From Crambe crambe (taxonomy: Eukaryota > Porifera > Demospongiae > Poecilosclerida > Crambeidae), in contig OZ004585.1 in assembly GCA_963924555.1 (NCBI GenBank), forward strand, positions 3,671,488 to 3,735,487: a DNA stretch of 64,000 nucleotides. The letters are read 5' to 3'. The notes beneath the pieces are model-generated. The model ran no database searches, was not told the DNA's origin, and saw only the letters and a list, made by a program, of their open reading frames with translations. Position 1 is the first letter of the stretch, and each line of letters opens with the position of its first letter. Made by a program: the position numbers and the translations under genes. Positions 1-10,254 of the stretch are shown piece by piece.

Positions 1-320
1 CTAATCTATCTCTCTAGCTCTTCACATCTAGCTCAACTCGGGGAATTTAGATTCCCTAACCCATCTACTGGTCTGCATCCTTGACCTCCAAGTATAGCTG
101 GCTGATAAATCATCATACTCAAGAAACTAAAATAAGATAGGAATGTTCTGTATATCCAACCAACAATCCCTACATATACGTCACACATAGCTGTAAGCTA
201 TGTATATTGCACTAGTGTATATATATGATTATTGGCTGCCTGGATATACAGAAGAAAGATTAATCCCTACCCTTGTTTGCTTAGCAATGGTCATCCCTCA
301 TTTCACTTTTTCCTGGTAAT
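1..320. repeat. Partial copy of the MYND-upstream fold-back repeat
   Basis: The sequence matches 31690-32235 and 60150-60690: the 'ccatctac.ggt' stretch, the 'cctccaa' stretch, the 'caacaatccctacata' core, the second arm with 'ggatatacagaa' and 'ggtcatccct'. Most of the first palindrome arm is missing here, so this is a deleted copy that starts before the window. Confidence 0.7.
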
Positions 321-2218
321 CATTGTATAATTATTTTCTGTTGTATGTTTTGACCTCAGGAATTACACATGTCCACAATACAATCAGAATGGACATAGCT
401 GCTTTCTCATATAGAGGTGTTAGGCTCATCAGTAGCTTGACTTATATCTAAGTGCTTGTGGTAAGCAATGCATCACAGCCTCCTATATATGTAGCACTTA
501 CATGCTGGCAGATTGTTGTGCTTGGTTATCTAAGTGCTTTGAGGTAAGCATTACAGTTTCATATTAGCATAAGTCGCCAATTATTAACCATACTTTGCCC
601 CTCGCACCATATCTCTCATTGATGGTCATCAAAATCTCCATAGGAAAGATAATTTCATCCTCTATAACATCATATAAATTATTTTTCTCACAATTGGATA
701 GAAATTTTGCTATGCTGAATCTACTACGTCAACTAAAACATCATTAATCGACCACCAATACCTATTTTCAACCACCCGTTGAAAATATAAAAAATATAAT
801 ATCAATCATCGTCCGTTCCATTCTTTCTTTCAGTTTTGCTCAGGGCCCTTAAAAAGATACTTTTATACTATTCTATATGCTATAAAATATATCATCATAA
901 CAAATTTTATAAAAAATGAACGAAGCATTCTACCATAAACTGCTTCACAATTTAACGGTGGAATGGAACTGCTGCAGAAGCTCTCCTTTTTGTTGGATTC
1001 AGGTGATACTTTTCAGACACAGTCTTCATTGGTCTGTGTTACATATTCTACAGAATCCAGTCATAATCTATCCATACAGTCCCCACTAAACAAGCACCAA
1101 ATTCGACTCTAAGTCGATAGCTTTCATACCTTTCAAGCGATCTTCCGGAGCCATGATGATAGGTAACATGAGCTAGTAACTTACTTTCATACTGCAGTTG
1201 ATAAATACTTGCTGTTGAAGTCCTGTTTTCTCTCTAGAGCTTGTATGTTTTTCCCATATATTTTTCAATGCAGCCATTTTCTTAGACTCCATTTACGTTT
1301 GTTTACTACCGCAGACTTTCCATATACTAAGAATAGGTGCTGGTCGATAATCGGCGACTTACGCTATACAGCTACACACCGTCTAAAGTATAAGCCTAAG
1401 GAGTTGAAGCACGGAGCCTTCAGCTACTTTACTTGCTGCTGGCTCACTGTCAAATCCTAAAAGATACAAAAGTTGCCTAGTGGATGTGCATTTGGCTGTA
1501 GGTGTGAAGCTGAAGTGTCAGTATGGAGATAAAGGCTGGCCATGGACTCAAGGAGTCAACTTTTGCTAAGCCACTATGATTGAGGTATGATTAAAACACG
1601 ATGATTATGTTATAAAATCCTCCAGGGGCACAGCCACACAGACTAGGTGTTCACAAGAACCTAGGACTTATAAAGAATTCTGCAGGCAGATCAGACAAGT
1701 TTAAAGAACAAAAGCTACTTGAAACTTGCCAACTAACAATCAGCAGCTCCAATACTATTTGCTGCTAAGCGCATGCAGTCGTTGCATATCACCAGACCTC
1801 ATGTTGTGCACTCGGGGCTGGCAATTGAAGTAGCCCCCCACCCACATGAGTGCCTTCCATGTACCCTGGGTAAGGCTAAAACACTTAGCAACAATAGGCT
1901 AGAGCTTGATTAGTGTTTTGTCTAGAGGGCCACACTAAGTTACATGCTGACCCTGAAGTGTAAATACCCTAGTAAAATAATAAATGCCTTATATGGATGT
2001 TATTTACAATTATAGCCTTAATGAGGTCAGGTCTTTCATTTAGGAGTGTCCCTTTGGATAATCAAAACCATGTAAAGCCTAATGAGTGGTGGCCGAAATA
2101 CCCAAAATAATGCCGAAATAGTGCCAAAATGGCCACTGTGGGCATGTGAATCTTCCATAAAAGTTTCAACAGTCTCTCAAAGGCATTTACTATGGTTACT
2201 ATGGTTATGAATACTCAC
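321..2218. other. Non-coding stretch, no gene recognised
   Basis: No ORF with recognisable homology. A short piece near 440-560 ('aagtgcttgtggtaagca') resembles the repeat at 57990-58260. A 83-codon open frame at 1209-1460 has no motif or splice context and is not called. Confidence 0.5.
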
Positions 2219-2509
2219 CATAAAGGAAGTTTTCAATCTGCTGACTTAGCCCTTCTAAATTTAACTCCTTCAGTTCATTGAGTAGTGACTTCCAAGTCGA
2301 AGGAAAACGGGTCCTTCCAGACTCCCATTCATGTACGACCTTCTCGACATGCTCCAGAGAATTTGTGTAAATATAGCTGATTCTAACTCCAGTGTGTATC
2401 ATAAGTTGATTGTGGATTGCCTTGAGTGATGTTATTATATGGACTCCTGCATACTCCAGTTTGGAGAGTGCAGACATCCTAAAAGGACCATCAAGGTCAA
2501 ACGGGGACA
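2219..2509 (-). CDS. Internal exon with a Death-like domain
   Basis: The 291-nt open exon on the minus strand has a 'cattcccacag' acceptor just before it and a 'gtgagt' donor just after it (rc of 2213-2218). It starts with the last two bases of a codon and ends one base into a codon. Its last 45 or so residues, with 'VVHEWESGR', 'STWKSLLNELKELNL' and 'GLSQQIENFL', match the last helices of Death domains as found in sponge proteins, which mediate homotypic adaptor contacts in innate immune or apoptotic signalling. The front half of the exon shows no domain I recognise. Partner exons were not found on either side, so the full protein is unknown. It could be a pseudo-exon, but the two clean splice sites argue against that. 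Confidence 0.65.
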
Positions 2510-5499
2510 CTGTGGGAATGGGAAAGCAAAAGAAGCATACTAATACTCTGATAAATGACTGATTATAAACATGTAGAGAAGGAACCTCACACTATACAGC
2601 TAGTTTACAAATACATATCCTTAAAATAAGTGGTCAGACATACACCCATGCTTGGTTGCAATATCTCTACAACTATCTGCAGCAGGATCTTCTAACAAGC
2701 ACAGGACTATGAAGTGCTCAAGTAGTACTACACACAGCAAAGATGAAGGAAAGTGATTCTTACTAAGGTTATGAGCAATTTCATTTTCACGATAAAAGGC
2801 ATTCTATCTCAATGATCGCTGACAGGCAATCACTGATTTTTGCTCTATTACTTTTATCCTAGTCTCCTACAAAACTACGTTTAGCTTTTGTTGATTTAAA
2901 CTATCATACAAATCAACATAATTTTACTCATCTTACAACTTACTAGCAGCAAACAACATATGGGCCCAATCCCATACTTGGTTCCTGAGTTAGAGTAGCT
3001 AGAACTGTAGAACCAATATAAAAAACTGCCCAGTAACATTATTGCTAGCCACGCCTCCTTAATAATTGTGTGCGCGAGCGAAAACCATACTAATCTCAGG
3101 CTATAACCTTTGATTGCGCCAAATTGCTACTACACTGTTCTTATAGCAAAGTAGCTATTATTGTATGCAATAGCCAATAGCAAACAATCCTGTATACAAT
3201 AATTTACAAGTGCATAGCTATTATTAAAGGGGTTCTTGTTGCTGAAGGGGGAGTGAAGTAGGGATCTAAGTTGGGTGATACAGGTGTGGTTATTGAAATT
3301 AGGAGGACTAAGAGTGATAGGAACAGTAAAATTAATGGCTATCCCTACTTTATTTTTTATTAGAAGAAATTTTTTGCACTCATAGCAATAGGATTAATAG
3401 TTAAATCTACTTTTGTATGCCTCAAATTCAAATAAAGTCCTAGTCATGTAGCCATGAAAGCTTTGTACACAGTATAGGCTTTCTGCTTGGGAAAGCTGGC
3501 TACATTTGGTACCTTGTTGAGTGCCAGCTAGGTGAGAAACTGGTCCACTGACTTTTAATAGTGCATATCCAAGTGTGAATAGAATAAAATGTGAACAGAG
3601 CAATAATATCAACAGGTTTAGAGAGGGTCACATAATATGTATAGTTGCCTGCCAGGCAAAGTGGGTTGGGGCACTACAGTGCACGTACCATTTAGAACCC
3701 CCCACTACACCCCTGCACTGCACATGTACACACATCAGATACTTCTATTTTCAAGATCATACAGTACTGTAATACATACATAAAAGCAGCCATTGCATGA
3801 CTTGGTGATGATAGCAATTTTGTCATATGGCAACTTTTTAAAAACGTAGCTACAGTTCAGAGGTGCATTACTGTGCACAAAACCTTTGAAACCCACTTCT
3901 GATTAACCACACCCTCTTTGTTATGTCCAGCAGATGGCAAGGGGTAGTACAGGGTAGAAGTGAGAAGGCATTCAGTTTGAGACATTGATGGAATTGGTGG
4001 TGAAATGAACACACTGGACAAAGAAACACCCACAAGTTCAATCAAGATGTGCATTATAAAGGCACGCCCGTACCCAGAGGTTTTAGAATGGGGTCTGAAA
4101 GTATCTGCGTGTTAGCATGGAAAAATTTTCCAGGCCACGTCCACTTTTACATAACCACACCCATTTTTTGATTGCCTGGCCCACTTCAACAATGACTCAA
4201 GTTATATTTTGCTAGCTGCAGCTGCAATTGTTGCTATGAAGTATGAAGATTATGAGTAGATGGCCACTTCACTACACTAACTTCTTCACAATCCACCACA
4301 GTCTACGCTAAGAGCAAGGTACAAAGGTTACAACTTGTGGGAAAAAGGCTTGTATTAAGCAATAGGACATGTTTTGCTCATTCAATATGTATATATATTT
4401 TATATCGTAACTTTCATTCTATCATTCAATAACAAAATACTTGATCTAGCTATAACCTATGCTGCTTAAACTTGAATAGTCCATTGAAAAATGAGGCAAT
4501 TCTAGAGGTGAATTGACTCGAGGGCGGTAACTTGGGTTGACTGTGCAAGTAAAGTTGCAGCAAACGCTTTCCTGATCTTGACTCTTTGCTTAAAGGTAGT
4601 CATGCTTCATATTTCAACATACCTTTGAAACTTTTCAGTATCATACTTCGTGCTTCAAGATACACGGTCACAAATAGTGACAAAAACACCATTTTTTAAC
4701 CATGAACTGGCATACTCAAAACTAACTTCAAATCTTTTATAGCTCTAGATTAGACCCACTAGTATCACTGCATACTATAGTTGGCCCTCTATGACTAATG
4801 GCTTTAGGCTTATAACGTCCTTGCTACACGGCCCTCTTCTTATCCGTCCATTTTCCTAATTTTCAGTAGACTGTGCAGTAGCACTTCATTTTTGGATGAA
4901 ATCATCCCTGACCTCAAAACTATACCATGGTAACTCCTACCTGTCCAGAATTAGAGATATATCAACTGGTTTTCAGGCTCATCTCTTCCCAAAACATTGC
5001 TTAGAAACATCATTGGTGGGTGTGGCACAGTGATGACACTGCGAATTTCTCGGTGTGCCATATTCCTTTATTGTTCATGACTCAGATAATTTTAGGGACA
5101 GAACTCTAGGCACAGTCAGAGTTATAGCTAGCATAAGGCTAAAACTGACCTTTTCTGGACAATAGGCTTTGACCTACTTCTCGATCGAGCAAATGATATT
5201 CACGTGCGCTCGATCAAATGATATTCACGTGCTCGCGCTTAAAAAATTTTTTCCCTTCGTTTTGAAAAGGGGAACCCCCCAAACTCCCCCTGGCTACAGG
5301 CCTGCAAGGCACATGTACTGATATGATTAGACCCATTGCTACATCTCCTACCAATCAAATGAATGAATTTTGACCCTGGTATCCAAGCAATATTTTGAAC
5401 TACACAAGCAAAGCAGTGAAAATACTATCTGCTTTCAACTCCTCAGTGTATTGTTGAGACCATGTACGTAAGTGGTGGTTTAGGAATAAAGAAAAAAAA
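2510..5499. other. Non-coding stretch with small repeats
   Basis: No coding exon recognised. It holds a weak inverted repeat at 3160-3225 ('agctattattgtat...') and a direct duplication at 5180-5233, where 'atgatattcacgtg' occurs twice about 27 bases apart. Open frames at 3394-3612, 3575-3772 and 3857-4054 overlap on opposite strands and lack motifs. Confidence 0.5.
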
Positions 5500-5732
5500 A
5501 TTTATTCTAAGAATCAAAAAAATTCAGCAACAAGAGAGTTAAGTGACCCCTTACACATCACCAATATTATCAAGCTACGAGCTAACTATTCCTACTTCAT
5601 TTCCATGACAGGCCAAAGTAGATATAAAGGGAGTGAAATAGCTCGTAGCTTGGTAATAATATTGGTGATGGGTTAGGGGTTACTTGACTATCTTGTTGCT
5701 AAACTTTATTGAATCGCACACAGCCATCCCTA
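5500..5732. mobile_element. Fold-back MITE, family A copy 1
   Basis: The two halves are inverted copies. 'gtgaccccttacacatcacc' with 'gagctaactattcc' on the left pairs with 'ggtgatgggttaggggttac' and 'gaaatagctcgtagc' on the right. The ends carry 'attcagcaacaag' and 'cttgttgctaaac'. A second copy lies at 59405-59643 and shares the 'gcacacagccatcc' terminus. It has no coding capacity. Confidence 0.75.
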
Positions 5733-5988
5733 GCTACTTTTCTTTTTTAATATTTATCCCACGCGTGCATGTGCAGCAAGGGGTAAAGCAATCAGTTGGG
5801 TGTCGATATATATATACCGTACTGGTGCATTATTAGGCGCATTCTGCTTATAAGCATACGTTTTTTGTTAGGCACATGTTTCTTTAACAGTTCTAATACC
5901 GCAATGTTAAGTGCACCTTGACCTTTGACCCTAATAGCCACGTGGCAATCAAAAACAGCTGTATCATTTATCATTTCCGTGCATACGT

Positions 5989-7293
5989 ATGGCTGAACAA
6001 AGAACGCCAAGTTTTACTCCTGGACCTACCAAGAAAAAAGGCAGAAAAATTACACTAGGGATGAAAAGCTGAACTTGTACAGGATGTGCCAACACTTCAA
6101 TATCAATTCAAAAAATGTACTTTGGTGGATCAAAGATGAAGGGAAGATTAAAGAAAGCAAGAGAGGAAAGCGAAATAAGAAAATAAGCAAAAACTTACTA
6201 GATCTAGTTTGTGTTGGTAAGGGAGTCAAAGTCAAAGGATGGTGGTTCAAAAGTTGTGCCGGGCAAATTCTAGATTCTACGCATCCTGATAATACCTTCA
6301 AGTATTCGCTAGAATGGTTTACCTGTTTTAAAACTCGCTACAAAATAAGTCTTAGGAGAGCTACTAACACTGCTCAGAAAGTGCCTCAAGATAAAGAAGC
6401 AGCTATCCAGGAGTTTCACAGACAAATTCGTGAAGTCCAGGCTCCAAGTGAGGGGGATGGTCCACAGGAAGAGCGGTTTAAACTTTGTCAAATTGCAAAT
6501 GTTGATCAGACTCCCCTCCCCTTTTCATTTACAGATGGTCCAACCTATGAAACTACAAATTCTTCCATGGTCTGGGTTCGGGGCCAGGCATCAGGGCTGG
6601 AGAAGCGTCAGTGCACTGCGCAACTCACAATTTTTGCTGATGGTGAACCAAGAGTGAAGCCTCTTCTGATCTTTAGAGGGAAAGGCAAACGGATAGGTTT
6701 ACGGGAACGACTTCAGTACTATAGACGAGTATCTGTGCAGTTTCAGAGCAATGCTTGGTGTGACGGAGTGATGATGGAATGAATTCCTGGAAACCCCATG
6801 TCAAAGAAGAGTCACTCCTTGTGTTCTACACAAGGCTCAAAAGACAGACCAAATACAGTCCATACTGCGAGAAGAGTGTGACATCACTCCAATTTTTGTT
6901 CCAGCCGGCTGTACTAGCATCATCCAACCACTGGACATGTTTCAATGCTCCTTTTAAGAAGAAGGTGGAGTCAGCAGCGATGCAGCATATATACAAGAAA
7001 ACCTGGAGCAGTACCTCAATGGCAAGCTTACTGCTGGAGAAAGGCGCAAAGTGGGTAGGTCAAGCTTGGGAAGAGCTGGCACAAATAGAGAAATGATAGT
7101 GAGGGCCTTCAAAAAATGTGGTATATCTGTGGCAGCAGATGGTTCGGAAGATTACGAAATTAACCTCAAGGAACTGGAAGATTATGAAACACCAATATTG
7201 GAGAACACAGACACCGATGAAGACCCATTTCCAGATCTAAGTGATGATGATAATGATGTTAATTTTACTGAAGATTTAAGCAGTGAGGACTGA
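5989..7293 (+). pseudogene. pogo/Tigger-type DDE transposase, frameshifted
   Basis: Reading starts at ATG 5989. It changes frame near 6060 ('GDEKLNLYRMC' resumes) and again several times between 6780 and 7060. The N-terminal part is lysine-rich and fits a pogo HTH/CENP-B-type DNA-binding region. The catalytic core shows 'NVDQTP' (first Asp) near 6500, 'FADGEPRVKPLLIFRGKGK', 'NAWCDGVMME', and later 'FVPAGCTSIIQPLDM', a pogo-family signature. The second catalytic Asp, expected before 'HKAQKTD', is missing: the text reads 'VLHKAQKTD'. The C-terminus is acidic, as in Tigger proteins. An 'aataaa' lies at 7337-7342. This copy should be catalytically dead. Confidence 0.8.
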
Positions 7294-7336
7294 AGTAATT
7301 TTTACCAGTCCATTTACATGTACCAGTTCATTATCT

Positions 7337-7342
7337 AATAAA
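7337..7342 (+). terminator. Poly(A) signal of the pogo transposase
   Basis: A canonical 'aataaa' hexamer lies 44 bases after the transposase stop and before the convergent minus-strand ORF. Confidence 0.5.
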
Positions 7343-7397
7343 AGTTGAATGTATAAATATTTATTATAAATTGATTAGTACTGGGTTTTTTTTCTTC

Positions 7398-7712
7398 CTA
7401 GTATATTAATTTCTTGGCCTTCTTGATGTACTTTGGCTTGCCAGTGAGAGTGTACAGGCATGGAACTTCTAACCCACAGCCAAACCTTCTGTGTCCAGTT
7501 ATCTCAGCAGTGATTGTTCCATTATGTCTTAAAAAGAAGAAGAAAACTCTGGATAGCTCACAAGGTGCATGGCCAACTATTGCACATATCAATACAGCAT
7601 GAGGATCGTGTTCATTTCCATCTTCTGGACTCATAGATAAAATTTGTCCAACGAAGGGTGATGCCCTCGAATAATGCTCTCCATTTGAAACGAGAAAGTC
7701 TTTCTCTTCCAT
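7398..7712 (-). CDS. HIRAN-like domain protein inside the pogo element
   Basis: The 104-residue ORF begins at ATG 7712. It contains 'EHDPHAVLI', 'IVGHAPCELSRVF', 'FLRHNGTITAEITGHRR' and 'GLEVPCLYTLTG'. This order (DpxAV, vGHxPrelS, FLrxGG.I, vTGxrR, GLEvPC) is that of a HIRAN-like domain repeated in many invertebrate genomes. HIRAN domains in HLTF/RAD5 bind DNA ends. It ends 105 bp from the transposase stop, in convergent orientation, and its start is 146 bp from the right TIR, so it looks like a second gene of the element. A 'FFFFF' run from an A-rich tract may be replication slippage. The family call is from memory of motif order. Confidence 0.5.
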   Translation of the reverse strand: MEEKDFLVSNGEHYSRASPFVGQILSMSPEDGNEHDPHAVLICAIVGHAPCELSRVFFFFLRHNGTITAEITGHRRFGCGLEVPCLYTLTGKPKYIKKAKKLIY

Positions 7713-7858
7713 GATTTCTACCGCTGCACGTTCGGCTCAAAATGAAGCACACTCAACGCGCATGTGCAGATAAAAAACTCAATAATAAAGTGCATCTCAG
7801 TTATAAGCGGTGGTTTTCTTCCCATGGAGATATAGGCACATACGCCAGTATGGTATAT

Positions 7859-8129
7859 GCCAAAAATTTCGAAAAACCACCTAAACTGCATAAATCATCA
7901 CTATTGCGATGGCAGAAGACTTACCTCTCAAATATAGCTCCACAACAGTAGTCTAACTTGGCAAACTGCCTTCATTGCCAAACAGAGATCACAAGTTCTT
8001 ATTAAACGTATGTAATTTGCTCCGTACCTACTACAAAATTTATACGGCATGCAAAATTTGCACGGGGTTATGAAATCTACAATTGCTCTTGTTTTTGTTC
8101 ATCACCTTTTTTGATATTATTTTATTATA
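7859..8129. other. Non-coding spacer
   Basis: No gene or repeat relation seen. The open frame at 7742-7951 crosses the right TIR of the pogo element and is not called. Confidence 0.4.
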
Positions 8130-8788
8130 GGCAACTGGATGTTGTGATCCTGCTATCCAAGTTGAAGTTCATATATTGTAGCTATGTAGTTCAATGGAGG
8201 TTTCATCACAATATTGTATGAGCTGAAATGAATCTGATCTGGAAGGACATGCTATCTAGCTATAAGATTGCCATTGACCTAATTTTGTATATAATTTTTA
8301 AGGCCTTTACTGATATGTACCTGATATACTATTGCATCAAGGCTTGATTCATAACCAGACTAGTGCCTAGGGTTTACGCTCTAAACATCAAGAGACCAAC
8401 ATCAAGAGAGAGTAGTCTGGCAGCCAACCCTTCATAAACTGTTAATATTTTTATTAATGCGCACTACCATTTAACGTCATAATTAGACTTCCACAAGTGC
8501 ACAAGTCCAAGTATTACATGTCATCAGACCCTTCCCTTCACTCACAATTGGTAAAGGTCGGCTGCGCCAGACTAGAGAGAAAGCTAATTCACTTGTCTAT
8601 TGTGAGGTCAAGGTCCAAGAATCACGTGTACAGGCATAAACATATCTGCCATGTTGTAGGTTGAAAGCTAGCAAGTTGGAAAATGACATACTATTTTTGT
8701 AGTTAAAGGTAAAGGATTATAGTGCGGTCAATTTTGAGTAGTGTGGTATAAAAATTTTAGCATTTTGAATGAACCATTTCTGAAATAA

Positions 8789-8822
<34 letters not shown>

Positions 8823-8866
8823 GACCAGATAAAAACGGCAATTTTAGAAGTCACTGTAAAATGAAA
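8130..8866 (+). repeat. Dispersed repeat ending at a start codon, copy 1
   Basis: Most of this stretch recurs inverted at 57373-57833 and 59193-59272. Shared blocks include 'ggcaactggatg', 'gaatctgatctgg', 'tgcatcaaggcttgattcat', 'cagactagtgcctagggttt', 'ggttgaaagctagcaag' and 'tttctgaaataag'. Similarity stops at 'ctgtaaaatga', within the ATG of the gene at 8861. It probably carries the 5' leader or promoter of that gene. Confidence 0.7.
8787..8820 (+). repeat. (GAT)n microsatellite in a putative 5' leader
   Basis: About ten tandem 'gat/atg' units. The inverted copy near 57415-57425 has only about three, so the array expanded after the two copies separated. Confidence 0.9.
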
Positions 8867-9259
8867 CTGCTTTGTCTTCTGCTCTTCATACTTGGTCTTA
8901 GCTGTTCTGCCTTCAAGTTAGGAGTAAGTATTAGTCCAATGGGGTGATCCGTGCCATCCCTACTTAGAGAGTACTATCATACTCTCTCCTAATACCTATA
9001 ATCCATTTAGGCCTCTGTCAAAATGCTTGTGGGGTCAAAGCACATGCACTTTGTAGCCTTGTCCCCAAGGCCTCCTTTTAATTATGATTGTGGAGGGCCT
9101 TGTACACAAGGTCACTGGCAACTTAATTGGACGTGGGCAGTGCACAAGAGCATTATGACCCTGCCAATGTATTTGGGCTACTTGGACTGGAGACTACTTG
9201 ATCAACTCAAGGCACCAGATGTTAATAAGAACTTCTGCTGTTTCGCTAGAACAAAATGA
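8861..9259 (+). CDS. Candidate two-exon small secreted protein
   Basis: Exon 1 (8861-8923) starts at ATG and encodes 'MKLLCLLLFILGLSCSAF', a textbook signal peptide. It ends in 'gga' and is followed by a 'gtaagt' donor at 8924-8929. A 'ccatttag' acceptor ends at 9010. Exon 2 (9011-9259) continues in phase 0 to a stop, giving about 103 residues in all. The mature part has Cys in 'YDCGGPC' and 'NFCCF' and several Trp, with no family I recognise. Part of exon 2 ('gtgggcagtgcacaagagca') resembles the repeat at 28866-28900 and 60955-61000, so it may be exonised transposon sequence. Function is unknown; it could be a non-coding coincidence. Confidence 0.45.
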
Positions 9260-9440
9260 TCTAATTCGCTACAACCATACAACCAAGGATTTACTGAAGA
9301 ATTCTGATGCCAATCTATCTACATGATAAATGGATGAACAAGATCTAGACTACTTGATAGCTTACTAGCTAATGATAAAGCAGCTCCAATACTATCTGCT
9401 ACAAGGCTAGTAAAGCGTAGAAAGGTTCCATAGAATATGT
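9260..9440. other. Spacer before the RecQ/MULE element
   Basis: No coding signal. It contains the left flank of the large element; no clear target-site duplication was found against the right flank after 16383. Confidence 0.4.
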
Positions 9441-9790
9441 CACTAAATGGTAAAAATTCCTACTATATATAGGGAAGATTTAGTGACAAATTGTACTGAA
9501 TCTCTCCTAATAATATAGGGAAGATTTAGTGCCAGGTGCACTAAATCTCTCCTATAATAATATAGGGAGGATTTAGTGCCAGGTGCACTAAATCTCTCCT
9601 AAAATAATATAGGGAAGCTTTAGTGCAAGGTGCACTAAATCTCTCCTATAATAATATAGGAGAGATTTAGTGCAAGGTGCACTAAATCTCTCCTATAGTA
9701 ATATAGGGAAGATTTAGTGCAAGGTGCACTAAATCTCTCTTATGATAATATAGGGAGGATTTAGTGCCAGGTGCACTAAATCTCCTATGA
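9441..9790. repeat. Left subterminal array of palindromic 47-bp units
   Basis: About seven tandem units of the form 'tatagggaagatttagtgc' + 'aaggtgcactaaatctctcc' + 'tataataa'. Each unit reads nearly the same on both strands. Units differ by single bases. A degenerate extra unit ('ttttagtgcacaggcactaaa') lies near 10001-10022. Such arrays usually serve as transposase-binding sites in MULE-type ends. Confidence 0.9.
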
Positions 9791-10254
9791 TTCAAGCTAA
9801 TAAGTCTCCAATTTCATCCCCCTGTACTTATGTATCTGCTCATGCGTTAGTACTTGTAGAACCCACAACACCTATGATGTCACATAAAGTGTGGAATGTA
9901 GTAAGCACTCATGTGCTCACATACATATCAATTTTTATATGTACAGATTACATGCATCCAATAAGGGATATTCAGTCACTACATATCATAGCAGGAGGGT
10001 TTTAGTGCACAGGCACTAAATAAAAAATTCGTAAAAAAGTAGCTGGAGCCTCAGACTGAGAGAACTATTCACTCAGCCTTCTATTACTGTTTCTGACTGA
10101 TCATGAGACAATTGAAAGTGAAAATAAAAGTGAAAGTATTGACTACAGGGTAGATTAATTGTGTGCAAACAGTCAGCCTGAGACTGTCACTTAAGGGCAT
10201 CTAGCTTCTGTTATAAAAGTAAGGCCTGCCATCAATAATCAAGAGTTTAGCAAG

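Larger units (their letters stand above)
5812..7858. mobile_element. pogo/Tigger-like DNA transposon, about 2 kb
   Basis: Terminal inverted repeats of about 16 bp are visible: 'atataccgtactggtg' at 5812-5827 and its near-complement 'cgccagtatggtatat' at 7843-7858, two mismatches apart. TA steps at the ends fit Tc1/mariner-pogo TA targeting. Inside are a frameshifted pogo-type transposase on the plus strand and a HIRAN-like ORF on the minus strand, pointing at each other. The left TIR is 161 bp from the transposase start. Confidence 0.65.

Noticed and set aside
1209-1460. 83-codon frame near the window start
   Set aside because: Composition and lack of motifs suggest chance; no splice or polyadenylation context.
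9441-9790. Regular direct repeats of about 47 bp that might look like a CRISPR array
   Set aside because: There are no unique spacers; whole units repeat, the genome is eukaryotic, and an inverted array closes the element at 16088-16383.
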